Of a stretch of 64,000 bases of DNA, positions 27,752 through 38,217 are shown in pieces (within the stretch, counting starts at the first letter, position 1; each line of letters opens with the position of its first letter). A program made the translations under genes and the position numbers. Source of the stretch: Roseovarius sp. (GTDB lineage Bacteria > Pseudomonadota > Alphaproteobacteria > Rhodobacterales > Rhodobacteraceae); NCBI GenBank assembly GCA_027493545.1, contig JAOSKR010000003.1, forward strand, positions 1 through 64,000, written 5' to 3'. A model generated the notes under the pieces. That model searched no databases. It saw nothing but the letters and a program-made list of their open reading frames with translations, and was not told the DNA's origin.

Positions 27752-29686
27752 GTGAGCAGACTGTTCTATCTTGATCGCTCCATGGTCCTGACGGGCGTTA
27801 CTGTCTTCGGAATGGTGCTGATGGTTCTCGCGCTGTGGCCGCTTGCGGGCGATGGCGCCGGTCTTGCGTCTCTCGCGGGCGCCGTATTCGTTTACCGGCG
27901 GGCGGCCTGCCGGCGGGCTGGCGCGCGGCAACCACGCTCTGGAAAGAGCGCATTCTCGACATCGATCTGCTGATGGTCGTCGCGGCCGTCGCGGCTGCTG
28001 CGGTCGGCGCGCCTCTGGAAGGCGCGATCCTGCTTACCCTCTTCAGCATTTCGACGACACTGGAGGAACGCGCGCTTGGCCGCGCCCGCCGGGCCATCGA
28101 GGCATTGATGGAGCTTCGGCCCGAAACGGCGCTCCGCAGGGGACCGGACGGTCGGGTGGAGGAAATTCCGGCGGCGGACCTTCGGATTGACGACGTCGTC
28201 GTCTTGCGGCCCGGCGCCCGCGTTCCTGCCGACGGGGTGATCGTCGCGGGCCGCGGGTCCCTGAACGAGGCGAACATCACCGGCGAGTCGATGCCGGTCG
28301 CCAAGGAGGAGGGGGCGCAGGTCTATGAGGCGACGGCCAATATCGACGGCGTGCTGGACGTGGCTGTGACGAAGTCGATCGAGGAAAGCACCGTCGCCCG
28401 CATGATCGCGCTCGTGACCGAGGCGCAGGCGGCCCGGGCTCCTTCCGAGCGGTTCAGTGAATGGTTCGGGCAGCGCTATACGATTGCGGTCATGGCCGGT
28501 GCCATTCTTGCCCTGGCGGTGTTCTGGCTTCTGGGCCGAAGCTGGGAGGACGCACTCTATCGGGCGGCGACATTGCTGGTCGCTGCGAGCCCCTGTGCAA
28601 TTGTCATTTCGGTGCCGGCCGCAATCCTGTCGGGACTGTCGGCCGCGGCGCGCGGCGGTGTGCTTTTCAAGGGCGGGGCGGCGCTCGAGACGCTTGCAAC
28701 GGTCGATATCTTCGCGTTCGACAAGACGGGAACGCTGACGACCGGCAAGGCGTCGGTTACCAGGGTCGTTGCAATCGACGGTGACGAAGCGGGCTTTCTG
28801 TCCCTGCTGGCCGGACTCGAGGCACAATCCGAACATCACAGCGGCGCCGCCATCCGGCGCGAGGCCGCCGAACGCGGCGTCGAGCCGGTTCCTGTCAGCA
28901 ACGTGATCAACATGCCAAGCACCGGCATCGTCGGCGAGCTGGGCGATGGCAGGCTTTGGGCCGGAAATACCCGCATGGCGGCAGAGTTGCAGGCCTCTGT
29001 CGATCACCCGGCGTTGCAAGAACTGGCCGCCGACTCGCAAACGGTCATCTACATGGGGCGCGATTCGGAAGTGCTGGGAGCAGTGACCATCGCGGACCAG
29101 CCCCGCGCGACGTCCGCATCGGCGCTTGCCGCGCTGCGCGACGGCGGCGCGGTCGCCCGGATCGTCATGATGACCGGCGATCGCCACCCCGTGGCGTTGC
29201 GGATCGGACAGGAACTCGGGATGCGCCCCGAAGATATCCACGCCGAGATGCTCCCGGAGGACAAGGTGCGCATGGTCGGCGAACTGGCCGCCACGGGCAC
29301 GATCGCTTACGTCGGGGACGGCGTGAACGATGCGGCGGCGCTCGCCCGGGCCGATGTCGGGGTCGGCGATGGGCGCGGCCGGGTCGGAGGTGGCGCTTCA
29401 GGCCGCCGATGTCGCGCTGCTGTCGGAAAACCTGGGGCAGCTTGCGGCGGCGCAGCGGCTGGCGCGCCGGACCGCGACGATCATCCGGCAGAACCTGATC
29501 TTTGCCATGGGTGCCATCGCCGTGCTTGTCACCGCGGGGCTCTTTTTCGATCTGCCCTTGCCGCTGGCCGTGATCGGCCACGAAGGGGGCACCGTCCTGG
29601 TGGTGCTCAACGGCCTGCGCTTGCTCCGCGCGCCCTTGGGCACGGCGGAACGAAAGCGCGTGAAAGGGCCGGCGTCTCGTCTTTAG
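27752..29686 (+). CDS. P1B-4-type heavy metal-translocating ATPase (two frameshifts)
   Basis: The catalytic DKTGTLTTGK, TGES (NITGESMPV), MMTGD and GDGVNDAAAL motifs of P-type ATPases are all present. The transmembrane metal site reads SPC (AASPCAIVIS) rather than CPC, and the last membrane region has HEGGT, while no N-terminal metal-binding domain is present; together these mark subgroup P1B-4 (CoaT/CtpD/PfeT), exporters of Co2+ or Fe2+. The GTG start at 27752 has GGAG five bases upstream. Breaks lie near 27893 (TACCGGCGGGC, probably TACCTGGCGGGC) and near 29367 (an extra G before CGATGGGC). Restored length ~644 residues. Confidence 0.88.
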
Positions 29687-29849
29687 CGCGTCGCGTCTGA
29701 TCATGTCCGATACCCGTCCCGGCCTTGGGCCGGACCTCCTTCGCGATGGCGCGGCCCCGGGTCACGCCCGGGGCGGGTGGACAACCGATCAGAGGCGCGG
29801 CCCCGGGTCACGCCCGGGGCGGGTGGACAACCGATCAGACGCGACGCGC
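29686..29849. repeat. palindromic repeat element, copy 2, with internal duplication
   Basis: The same 17-bp terminal inverted repeats as copy 1 (GCGCGTCGCGTCTGATC at 29686-29702 and its complement at 29833-29849) enclose a sequence nearly identical to the complement of 3568-3687. It is 44 bp longer because a 46-bp segment carrying the CCCCGGG/CCCGGGG hairpin is present twice in tandem (29749-29794 and 29795-29839, the second shortened at its end). Its first base is the last base of the ATPase TAG stop codon. Confidence 0.85.
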
Positions 29850-29956
29850 CCTGAGGCACCGGAACCACTTCGGTGCTGCCGGGAATGCCTCAGGTCAAGG
29901 GGCGGCGTGCTTCAGCCGGGGCCGGCTCAAAACCGTCTGACACTTCCGCCTCGCGT

Positions 29957-29983
29957 CCTGACGCCGCGAGAGGCGGCGTCAGG
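29957..29983. terminator. strong hairpin after the esterase gene
   Basis: CCTGACGCCGC and GCGGCGTCAGG form an 11-bp perfect stem with a GAGAG loop, 10 bp beyond the stop of the esterase gene, which reads on the minus strand. There is no T-run, so it may end or protect the transcript without being a classic intrinsic terminator. Confidence 0.5.
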
Positions 29984-29992
29984 GCAATCGGA

Positions 29993-30901
29993 TCAGAGAC
30001 CCAGTTTCGGTTTCACCCGGGCTGCCTGATCGGCAATCGCCTTGTCCGCCTCGGGCGCGGTTCCGGCCAGGAAGTGAAAGACGTGCTGCATCCCGGGGTA
30101 GATATCCAGCTTTATGTCGCCGCCGGCCTCCTTGACCTTGGCAACGAAATTGCGGCTGTCGTCGAGAAGCGTCTCGTCGCCGCCCACCTGTACATAGAAC
30201 GGCGGCAGGCCCGACAGGTCGGCATAGAGCGGCGTCGCCAGCGGATCCTTGCGATTGCCGTCCTCGCCAAGGAATGTGGCCGACATGTGCTCGATCACGG
30301 CGCGTTTGACGAAATGGTCCTTGTCTTCGTTCGTGGTCACCGTCTCGCCGGTAATCTCCATGTCGGTCCAGGGTGAGATCGGCATCGACGCCGCCGGCAG
30401 CGGCAGCCCGCGCTCGCGCGCGCGCAAAATGGTGGTGATCGCCAGTGCGCCGCCCGCGCTGTCGCCGACAAAGGCGATGTGCTCGGGCTTCAGCCCCTGC
30501 TCGAGCAGCCATTCATAGGCATCGACGCAATCGTTCACCGGGCGCGGATGCAGGTGCTCGGGCGAGCGGTTGTAATCGACGATCAGCGCCGGGCAGCCCA
30601 CCGCCTTGGCGATATGGCCGAACATCTTGCGGTGCGAATACATCGAGCCGACCATGTAGCCGCCGCCATGGGTGCAAAGCAGCGCCCGGCTTTCGTCGCC
30701 GCCCTTGGGCCTGGCCCACATGCAGCGCACGCCGTTGGCCTCGACCTCGATGTAGTCGACGCCGCCGGGTTCACCGGTCACGTCGCCCCAGTGCTCGAAC
30801 ATGGCGCGGGTTTCCTCCAGCGTCATGTCGGGGTTTTCAGCCATGGCCGAGACCCATTTCTTGTACATTTCGCCTAGAACGGCGCTTTCCTTGCTAGCCA
30901 T
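29993..30901 (-). CDS. alpha/beta hydrolase, hormone-sensitive lipase family (esterase)
   Basis: The 302-residue protein has the family IV oxyanion motif HGGGYMVGS (near residue 78), the nucleophile elbow GDSAGG (near residue 146), DETLLDD supplying the acid and GMQHVFHF with the catalytic His. It should hydrolyse short acyl esters in the cytoplasm. It follows the acyl-CoA dehydrogenase gene by 67 bp on the same strand, so the two may form an operon for degrading an acyl compound. Confidence 0.88.
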   Translation of the reverse strand: MASKESAVLGEMYKKWVSAMAENPDMTLEETRAMFEHWGDVTGEPGGVDYIEVEANGVRCMWARPKGGDESRALLCTHGGGYMVGSMYSHRKMFGHIAKAVGCPALIVDYNRSPEHLHPRPVNDCVDAYEWLLEQGLKPEHIAFVGDSAGGALAITTILRARERGLPLPAASMPISPWTDMEITGETVTTNEDKDHFVKRAVIEHMSATFLGEDGNRKDPLATPLYADLSGLPPFYVQVGGDETLLDDSRNFVAKVKEAGGDIKLDIYPGMQHVFHFLAGTAPEADKAIADQAARVKPKLGL

Positions 30902-30968
30902 GATATTCTCCTGTCAGGCATTTTCAGATAGGCCCGGGACCACGCCCCGGGCCGCCGATTTTCCGGTG

Positions 30969-32324
30969 TCAGACGTCGCCGGCCCATTTGAACGGGCCAT
31001 AGAGGCCCTGTGCCATGTCCAGGCGATCACGCTCGGCCCCGCCCAGCCACATCTGCACGATCTTGTAGTCGCGCATGTATTTCTCGATATGGCTGTCATA
31101 GGCGTACCCGGCCGATCCCATCAGCTGCATCGCGTTGTTGGTGACCATCTGGGCGGTATCCCCGGCGAACGAGCGCGCGGCCGAGAATTTGGCCTTCATC
31201 TGTGCCTCCCACGGCATGCCGTACTGATCCGGGCGCGTGACCTGCGCGGTGACGGCCAGGTAATACTGGCGGCTGATCTCGATGCTGCGCCACATCTCGG
31301 CCAGCCGCGCGGCAAACAGCGAGCGTTCGCGCATCGGCGTGCCGGCGATGATCCGGTTAAGGGTCCAGTCCATGCAGGTTTCCAGCACCGCCTCGGACAG
31401 TCCGGTCAGACGTGCCGCCCCGGCCAGTCGTCCCAGTCCGATCACATAGCCCTTGATCAGTTGCGAGCCCTGGCCCGGTTTGGTGTCGATGCGGTAGCGT
31501 TTGGGAATGCGCACATCGTTGAACCAGATATCGGTATTGGCCTCGGAATAGCAAAAGCCCATCTTCTCGTAAGGTTGCGAGAATTCGAGCCCTTCGGCAT
31601 CGGCGGGCACATGGAAGATGCCGACGTTTTCCTCGCCGCCGCCGGGCTGCGTCACGGCACACACCCAATAGCCCATGTGGCCCTTCAGATGCTCGGACTG
31701 GAAGTTTTCCGCCGGGCCGGCCGGGCCGGGCCACAGCTTGTGCCCCTTGATGACGTAGTGATCGCCGTCCTCGCGCGCGATGGTGTTCATGGTCTTGTAG
31801 GTCAGCGCGGGATCCTCGACATTGGCGCCGCCCGCCGGTTCGGTGATTGCGAAACAGGCGGTCCATGCCTCGTTGCCGATCAGCCCGGGGGCGAATTCCT
31901 CCAGCAGGTCGTCGCGCCCGGCGGCGACCATGACGGAAATCGCCCAATGCAGCTTGCCCACCTTGGTCGCCAGACCGATATCGGCGCGCGACAACTCCTC
32001 GTTGATCATCTGGCGCACGACCGGCGACAGTCCGGGGCCGCCGTGTTTCTCCGGCAGGATCGCCTTGGTCACGCCGAATTCGTGCAGCTTGGCGTAAAGC
32101 CGGTGGATGGTCTGCTTGGCCAGTTTCGGATCGCGGTGCCAGCCGCCCTCCATGTCGTGCCGATAGGGCATCAGCTCGGCATCCACGAACTCGCGGAAAT
32201 GCTCGGCAATGCCGATCTCATCCTCGGTGCAGAACGCCATATTGTATTTTTGCCGCGGTTCCAGCAGCTTGTAGCCGCCGGTTCCGTCAGCGCCCGGGGT
32301 GTGCATGCGTGCGAGCATGTCCAT
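30969..32324 (-). CDS. acyl-CoA dehydrogenase family protein
   Basis: The 451-residue flavoprotein shows the FAD-binding CFAITEPAGGANVEDPA (ITEPxxGSD-like), the central FNDVRIPKRYRI strand, an RSLFAARLAEMW helix, and the C-terminal QLMGSAGYAYDSHIEKYMRD, which corresponds to the QxxGGxGY region. The start ATG at 32324 has GAGGAG upstream. It would oxidise an acyl-CoA and pass electrons to ETF. The catalytic base could not be placed with certainty. It is the first gene of a likely pair with the esterase. Confidence 0.87.
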   Translation of the reverse strand: MDMLARMHTPGADGTGGYKLLEPRQKYNMAFCTEDEIGIAEHFREFVDAELMPYRHDMEGGWHRDPKLAKQTIHRLYAKLHEFGVTKAILPEKHGGPGLSPVVRQMINEELSRADIGLATKVGKLHWAISVMVAAGRDDLLEEFAPGLIGNEAWTACFAITEPAGGANVEDPALTYKTMNTIAREDGDHYVIKGHKLWPGPAGPAENFQSEHLKGHMGYWVCAVTQPGGGEENVGIFHVPADAEGLEFSQPYEKMGFCYSEANTDIWFNDVRIPKRYRIDTKPGQGSQLIKGYVIGLGRLAGAARLTGLSEAVLETCMDWTLNRIIAGTPMRERSLFAARLAEMWRSIEISRQYYLAVTAQVTRPDQYGMPWEAQMKAKFSAARSFAGDTAQMVTNNAMQLMGSAGYAYDSHIEKYMRDYKIVQMWLGGAERDRLDMAQGLYGPFKWAGDV

Positions 32325-32847
32325 TTCAAATCTCCTCTTCTTGCCGCCGCGCGGCACCGACAGTCGCAGAGCCTCGCGTCGCCCGGACGCGAGGGCCGGA
32401 CCCGATCGAAAGGCACATGGGCGTTCTGGTGTTCCTGTTCCGCGACCGCCATCAACCGGGTCGCGCAGGACCCTCGTCTGCGGGGCCAGACGAGGCGGCC
32501 CCACTATGCAGTCAATGGCGGGACAATCAAGGCCTTCGGCTCAAGCGAGAGGGCGGTTTGCCGCTTGCGCGATCTTGTAGTCGTGGCCAACGGCACGCCG
32601 CATTTGACGCGTCTCGCCATTTGCTGGCGCATCGCCACCGGCGGCGCCTGCCCGTTTTTCGGCCGGTCCGTGCCCGCCACGACGCGCCGCCCTCTCGAAT
32701 CCCGTCACCCGGATTCACGCCCGGCTCACAGGCTGATAGAGCAACCGCACAAGACCCGAAGTTCCACCACGGAACACAGCCCCGCCACGGTTTTCCTGGT
32801 AACCCGGCGCCGCGCTTTTTGTCGGTCAATGATCCGTGACATGCATG
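32325..32847. other. intergenic region upstream of the acyl-CoA dehydrogenase
   Basis: The ~520 bp between the acyl-CoA dehydrogenase start and the catalase terminator contain no convincing gene on either strand. It should carry the promoter of the dehydrogenase-esterase unit. Base composition is similar to the neighbours. Confidence 0.5.
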
Positions 32848-32881
32848 AAAAAGGCCGGTGCAGCGGCAATCTGCACCGGCC
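32848..32881 (-). terminator. rho-independent terminator of the catalase gene
   Basis: On the minus strand GGCCGGTGCAG-ATTGCCG-CTGCACCGGCC forms a perfect 11-bp stem with a 7-base loop and is followed by TTTTT. It lies ~50 bp beyond the catalase stop codon and is oriented to end that transcript. Confidence 0.85.
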
Positions 32882-32933
32882 TTCGGGCGCGCATTGCGTC
32901 AGGGCAAGGGGGTCCCGATGCAACGGGACAGGG

Positions 32934-34409
32934 TCACCCCGTGCCCTTGCGCACCGCCTTCTCGATGCGGGCACCGACATCGGCGTCGATGCTTTTCCAG
33001 TAGTCGAAGGCGCGGCTCAGAACCGGCTCTCTCACGCCGCCAAGGCTGGCGGCCACCTGGTCGACCAGTTTGCGGCGCTGGTCGTCGTCGAACACGTCGC
33101 GCACCAGGATGCCGGGCTGGGTGAAATCGTCGTCGTCGCTGCGCAGCGTATAGGCGCTGCGCACCATGGCGCCGTCGGCTTCCCAGCCGTCATCCACCGG
33201 CCCCTCGTCGTCGGCCCACGGGCGGTCGCCGCTGTTGGGCACATAGACCGGTGCGTTGCCGCTGTGGTGATAGGCCATCTGGCCGTCGAACATGTAGGTG
33301 TTGACCGGCACCTTGGGCTGGTTCACCGGAAGCTGGTGGAAATTGGTGCCGATGCGGTTTCGCTGCGCGTCGTTGTAGGCGAAGGCGCGGCCGAGCAGCA
33401 TCTTGTCCGGCGACAGGCCGATGCCCGGAACGGTGTTGCCCGGCGAGAACGCCGCCTGTTCGATCTGGGCAAAGAAGTTCTCGGGATTGCGGTTGAGCGT
33501 CATCTTGCCGACCTTGATCAGCGGATAATCCTCATGCGGCCAGGTCTTGGTCAGATCGAAGGGATTGAGCCGATAGGTCGCGGCCTCGGCGTAAGGCATC
33601 ACCTGCACCGAAAGCGTCCAGCTCGGATGCTCGCCGCGTCCGATCGCCTCGAACAGGTCGCGGCGGTGGAAATCGGTGTCCGCCCCGGACATGGCGGCGG
33701 CTTCCTCGTTGCTGAAGAACTCCATCCCCTGCTCGGTGTGGAAGTGGTATTTCACCCAGAACTTCTCGCCCTTGGCATTGACCCACATGTAGGTGTGCGA
33801 GCCATAGCCGTTCATGTGACGCCAGGTGCGCGGCAGGCCCCGTTCGCCCATCAGATAGGTCACCTGATGCGCGCTTTCGGGGTTGCTGGTCCAGAAATCC
33901 CACTGCATGTGGCTGTCGCGCAGGCCCGAATCCGGCAGGCGTTTCTGGCTGCGGATGAAATGCGGGAATTTCATCGGGTCGCGGACGAAGAAGATCGGGG
34001 TGTTGTTGCCGACGAGGTCGTAATTGCCCTCACTGGTATAGAATTTCAGCGAAAAGCCGCGCACGTCGCGCCAGGTGTCGGGGCTGCCCATCTCGCCCGC
34101 GACGGTGGAAAACCGCGCCAGCATCTCGGTGCTGGCACCCTTCTGAAAGAGCGCGGCCTTGGTATAGCGCGACACGTCCTCGGTCGTCTCGAATGTTCCG
34201 AAAGCCCCTGATCCCTTGGCATGGGGCTGGCGCTCGGGCACCTTCTCGCGGTTGAAATGCGCCATCTGCTCGAGGAAATGCACGTCGTGCAGCAGAATGG
34301 GCCCGTCCGGACCGATGGTCAGCGAATTGCGGTCGCTTTGGGCGGGCGCGCCCGATCCGGTGGTGGAGCGGCCGGTCGGCCGGTTCTGGTTGCGATCTTT
34401 TTCTGACAT
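32934..34409 (-). CDS. katA: monofunctional heme catalase
   Basis: About 491 residues, the size of a clade-3 small-subunit catalase. The distal His is in [13 protein letters not shown], the active-site Asn in [11 protein letters not shown], the signature [20 protein letters not shown] is complete, and the proximal heme ligand Tyr is in [14 protein letters not shown]. It converts hydrogen peroxide to water and oxygen in the cytoplasm. I chose MSEKDRN at 34409 (GGAAGG upstream) over an ATG five codons earlier. A terminator follows. No oxyR gene is visible nearby. Confidence 0.93.
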   Translation of the reverse strand: MSEKDRNQNRPTGRSTTGSGAPAQSDRNSLTIGPDGPILLHDVHFLEQMAHFNREKVPERQPHAKGSGAFGTFETTEDVSRYTKAALFQKGASTEMLARFSTVAGEMGSPDTWRDVRGFSLKFYTSEGNYDLVGNNTPIFFVRDPMKFPHFIRSQKRLPDSGLRDSHMQWDFWTSNPESAHQVTYLMGERGLPRTWRHMNGYGSHTYMWVNAKGEKFWVKYHFHTEQGMEFFSNEEAAAMSGADTDFHRRDLFEAIGRGEHPSWTLSVQVMPYAEAATYRLNPFDLTKTWPHEDYPLIKVGKMTLNRNPENFFAQIEQAAFSPGNTVPGIGLSPDKMLLGRAFAYNDAQRNRIGTNFHQLPVNQPKVPVNTYMFDGQMAYHHSGNAPVYVPNSGDRPWADDEGPVDDGWEADGAMVRSAYTLRSDDDDFTQPGILVRDVFDDDQRRKLVDQVAASLGGVREPVLSRAFDYWKSIDADVGARIEKAVRKGTG

Positions 34410-34509
34410 GGGAACCTTCCTCAAAGTGGATGCACTGTTGTGCGATGTCTCGGCGGCCGGCGCCCGACAGAGGGCCGCCGGTCGTCACCGAACATGGACT
34501 GATTCTAGT

Positions 34510-34683
34510 CTAGCGATAAACTGGCCCGCCGTCGATCAATGGTGCCTGTCCGGTGACATGGCCGGGCTTCGGACCCGCCGGAAGCGGAGGAAGTTCGCCG
34601 ACATCCTGCGGATTCCAGGGCGCGTTCCGGGGCAAAGCCCTCTCCACGGGTTCTGCGGGTTGCCTGGTCTCCTTTCGTGTCAT
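34510..34683 (-). CDS. small protein overlapping the MFS transporter gene
   Basis: A 57-residue reading frame begins with an ATG that overlaps the transporter stop codon (ATGA). It is polar and Pro-rich (ERALPRNAPWNPQDVGELPP, then GPVYR at the end) with no membrane segment or known motif. The stop-start overlap and the codon use argue that it is translated with the transporter. I do not recognise it. Confidence 0.55.
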   Translation of the reverse strand: MTRKETRQPAEPVERALPRNAPWNPQDVGELPPLPAGPKPGHVTGQAPLIDGGPVYR

Positions 34684-35972
34684 GTTGCCAGATCGTCTGC
34701 CGGGATGTCCGACACCGGTTCGTGCGTATCCGGGTCCGTGCGGGGATCGAGCGCCACCGCGACCGGCGTGACGTCGGGGACCGGCACGAACTTCTCGCGC
34801 GTGCCGACGGGCAACTGCGGCCGCGACAGGACGCGGTAAAGGACAAAAACCGCGTACATGACCGCCACGGCGGACTCGAACACGAAGAATGAATGGGGAC
34901 CGTAGAACGACATGAGTGTCGATGCGAGCAGGGGGCCGATCGCCGCACCGAAGGAATAGACCATCAGCAAGCGCCCGGACGCGGCAACATAGTATTTCCG
35001 TTCCAGCCGGTCGAAGGTCTGCGCGACACAAAGCGGATAGACGCTGCTCATCGCCCCTCCGAACGCCACCGCCATGACCATCAGCAGGGTCAGCGGCGCC
35101 CCGCCCGCGATCGCGTTCGACAGCAGGCCCCATGACGCTCCGACCGCGAGCAGGATGCCGGACATGACGATGCGCCGGTCATACCGGTCCGCCAATATCC
35201 CGATCGGCACCTGGAACCCGAGACCGCCGAGGACCACGACGCTCATGAACATGGCCGATTCCGACACGCTCAGGCCGATCTTGCGGGCAAAGACCACGCC
35301 CGGGGCATAGAACGAGCCGACCAGAATTCCGCCGACGCCAGCCCCGACCACGCCCACCGGCGACGCCGCATAAAGGCCCCTTACCCCCAGGATGCGGACA
35401 TCGTCGAGATCCGGCTCGCCCAGGCGCGTCATCGCGATGGGAACGAGCGAGAGCCCGATCAGCGCCGCGGCGATCATCAGATGGTCGTTGCCGCCGACAG
35501 CGGCGACGTTGACCAGGGTCTGGCCAAGCGCAATCGCCAGATAGAAGGTCAGCATGTAAAATCCGAGGACGCGCCCGCGGGTTTCGTTGCCGCTGCGTTC
35601 GTTGAGCCAGCTTTCGACCGTGGCCGTCATCCCGGCGATGCAGAACCCGTTGACGACCCGCAGGATCATCCATGCGACCGGGTCGAAGAAGAACCCGTAG
35701 GCAAGGGACGTCGTGGCGGTCAGTGCCGCGAAGGCCGCGAAGGCGCGGATATGGCCGATACGAATGATGATCCGCTTGCCCCTGAGCCCGCCGATGGCCA
35801 GCCCGAGATAATAGGCCGCCATCACCGCACCAGTGAGCGCCACGGGATAGCCCGCCGTTTCCATGCGAAGCGGCAGGATGACGCCGAGCAGGCTGTTGCC
35901 GGCCGTAAAGGCGACCGTGCCGCCAAGCAGGGATCTCACCGAAGCGAGGGTGTCGCGTATGTTCTGGGCCAT
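34680..35972 (-). CDS. major facilitator superfamily transporter
   Basis: Twelve hydrophobic segments over 430 residues; the loop between helices 2 and 3 reads IGGLRGKRIIIRIGHIRAFA and that between 8 and 9 GILADRYDRRIVM, both MFS motif-A-like. The central ESWLNERSGNETRGRVLGFY matches the YcaD/CynX-like MFS group. Efflux or uptake of a small molecule is expected; the substrate is unknown. A small overlapping gene follows. Confidence 0.88.
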   Translation of the reverse strand: MAQNIRDTLASVRSLLGGTVAFTAGNSLLGVILPLRMETAGYPVALTGAVMAAYYLGLAIGGLRGKRIIIRIGHIRAFAAFAALTATTSLAYGFFFDPVAWMILRVVNGFCIAGMTATVESWLNERSGNETRGRVLGFYMLTFYLAIALGQTLVNVAAVGGNDHLMIAAALIGLSLVPIAMTRLGEPDLDDVRILGVRGLYAASPVGVVGAGVGGILVGSFYAPGVVFARKIGLSVSESAMFMSVVVLGGLGFQVPIGILADRYDRRIVMSGILLAVGASWGLLSNAIAGGAPLTLLMVMAVAFGGAMSSVYPLCVAQTFDRLERKYYVAASGRLLMVYSFGAAIGPLLASTLMSFYGPHSFFVFESAVAVMYAVFVLYRVLSRPQLPVGTREKFVPVPDVTPVAVALDPRTDPDTHEPVSDIPADDLAT

Positions 35973-36183
35973 GGCTTCAGTCCGGACTCACGCCCTCCAA
36001 CGAACGGTTCATGTCGGGTGTGACGTTCCGTGTAGCCGAGATTGACGCCCGCAGGAACACGGCAATGCAAACGCCGCGGCCCCGGCCGGCGGGCCGCAAC
36101 AAGGCCACGCCAGCACGGCGATGAAATGCCCAGGCGCCCGCAGGTGCATTGCATCCCTTCCGGCCCGCGTTGCATATCGCGTC

Positions 36184-38217
36184 TCAGATATCCTTGCAGA
36201 TGCGCAGGGCATCATAGAGAGCGGCATGAATGTTGCGCCCGGCAATGGCATCACCCAGCCGTGCGAGCAGATAGCGACCGTCGCGATTGGTGATCCTGAA
36301 CGGGTTTTCTCCCGCAATCATGGCATCGTGATCCAGCTGGCCGAGGTTGCGCGCCGCCGGTTTGAGGTCGAGATAGAGTGCATCCATCGGTGTCACGCCA
36401 TGTTCAATGACGACATGATCGACTTCGCGCATGCAGGTTTCCCCGGTCAGGACATGGCGCAGGGTGACCTGTTTGCGGTTGCCGGCCCGGGTGATGCCGG
36501 CGATGTCCTGAAAGCATTCGAATGTGACACCCTGTGCCGCGAGGTCACGCAGCGCGACGGCGGAGTTGGTCGGGCCGAGGTCCTGCGCGACGGCCCGATC
36601 CGGCGTGACCAGTCTGACAAGACAGCCGGCGCGGGCCATAACATCGGAGCAGACCAGCGCCGGGTGGTCGCCGGCTTCGTCGAACAGCAGCACCTCGCCC
36701 GTCGGCCGCGCCTCGCCGCTCAGAACATCCCAGCTTGAATGTGTCAGGTCAGCGCCGGGAATGTCCGGTGCATCAGGCCAGCCGCCGGTGGCAGTGAGCA
36801 CCACATCGGGCGCTTCGGCTTCGATCTCCGCAACCTCGGCATAGGTGGACAGGCGAACATCGACGCCAAGCCGGCCGACCTCCTGGATCAGCCAGTCAGC
36901 CACACCCCATATCTGGCGGCGCGTCAGCCCTTTTTGCTGCCAGATTCAGCTGTCCGCCCAGACGGTCGCTTGCCTCGAAGAGAACCACGTCGTGGCCCCT
37001 CTCGGCACAGATCCGCGCGGCCTCGAGCCCCGCGGGGCCGCCGCCTGCAACAACCACCTTGCGCGGGCTGTCCGCCCCGGTGATCAGATGCGGCATCGTC
37101 ATCTCGCGCCCGGTCGCCGCGTTGTGACCGCAGACGGCTGCCTTGCCCTGGTTCACCCGATCCACGCAGTAGCCAAGGCCGACGCAGGGGCGAATGCGGT
37201 CTTCGTCGCCGCGCGCCAGTTTGGCCACCGGTAGGGGTCGGCCATATGGGCGCGGGTCATCCCGATCAGATCGACATGACCCCCGGCCACCGCATGGCGC
37301 GCGGTGGCGATATCGGCGACACCTCCGGCGTGAAACACCGGCAGACCGACAGCCTGCCGGATACGCCCCGCGATGCTCAGATGGGGTGCGGCGGGCATGC
37401 CCATCGGCGCCACCCAGCCGGCCAGGCCCAGATCGTCATAAGGCGCGCCGGCCAGGACGTTCAGAAAGTCGATCGCCCCGGTCGCTGCAATCCTCTGGGC
37501 GATCTCGACGCATTCATCGGGCCCAAGCCCGCCTTCGGAAAGCTCGTCCCCGGTGATGCGCATGCCGAGGATCATCTCGGGCCCCACGGCCTCGCGCACC
37601 GCCTCGATCACCTGCAAGGTCAGGCGCAGACGGTTGTCGAGCGAGCCGCCGTAATCGTCCTCGCGCCGGTTGACCAGTGGCGAGAGGAATTGCCCCAGAA
37701 GATGGGAATGGGAAAGCAGCTCGATCCCGTCAAAGCCGCCTTGCTGGCAACGTCTTGCGGCCGCCGCGAATTGGGCGATGATACGGGTGATGTCCTCGGG
37801 CTCCATCGCTTTGGGAAACGACCGGTGCGCCCGTTCCCGAGTCCCCGACGGTCCGGCGACCGGCAACCAATGCCCGTCATCCCATGCCGTGCGACGGCCC
37901 ATATGGGTGATCTGGCACATCACCGCGGCCCCATGAGCGCGCACCCCGTCCGTCAACCTGGTGAACCACGGAATGATGCTGTCGTCGCCCGCGTAGAGCT
38001 GCCCGAACACCGAAGGGCTGTCGGGCGCGATGTTGGTCGATCCGCCGATGATGGTCAGGCCGATGCCGCCTCTGGCCTTCTCTTCATGATAGCGCCGGTA
38101 GCGATCACGCGGATGCCCGCCCTCCTGATAAGACGGGGCATGTGCCGTGGACATGATGCGGTTGCGCAGGGTCAGATGCCGGAGCTGGAACGGCTCCAGC
38201 AGAGGGTCGTTTTTCAT
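36184..38217 (-). CDS. NADH:flavin oxidoreductase, trimethylamine dehydrogenase-like (two frameshifts)
   Basis: The restored ~677-residue protein has an N-terminal FMN TIM barrel of the old yellow enzyme type (~1-345; FQLRHLTLRNRIMSTAHAP, HSHLLGQFLSPLVNRR), an iron-sulfur segment (~350-372) and a C-terminal FAD/NAD domain (VVVAGGGPAGLEAARICAERG). This is the layout of trimethylamine/dimethylamine dehydrogenase and dienoyl-CoA reductase. The Fe-S motif reads CVGLGYC...C, with Leu in place of the second of four Cys. Breaks near 37208 (TACCGGTGG, probably TACCTGGTGG) and near 36940 (one extra A). The start overlaps the mttB-like remnant by four bases. Confidence 0.85.

Noticed and set aside
30801..34211. 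1136-codon open frame on the plus strand
   Set aside because: It lies antisense to the acyl-CoA dehydrogenase, catalase and esterase genes, is His/Arg/Gly-rich without family features, and is the usual shadow frame of high-GC codon use.
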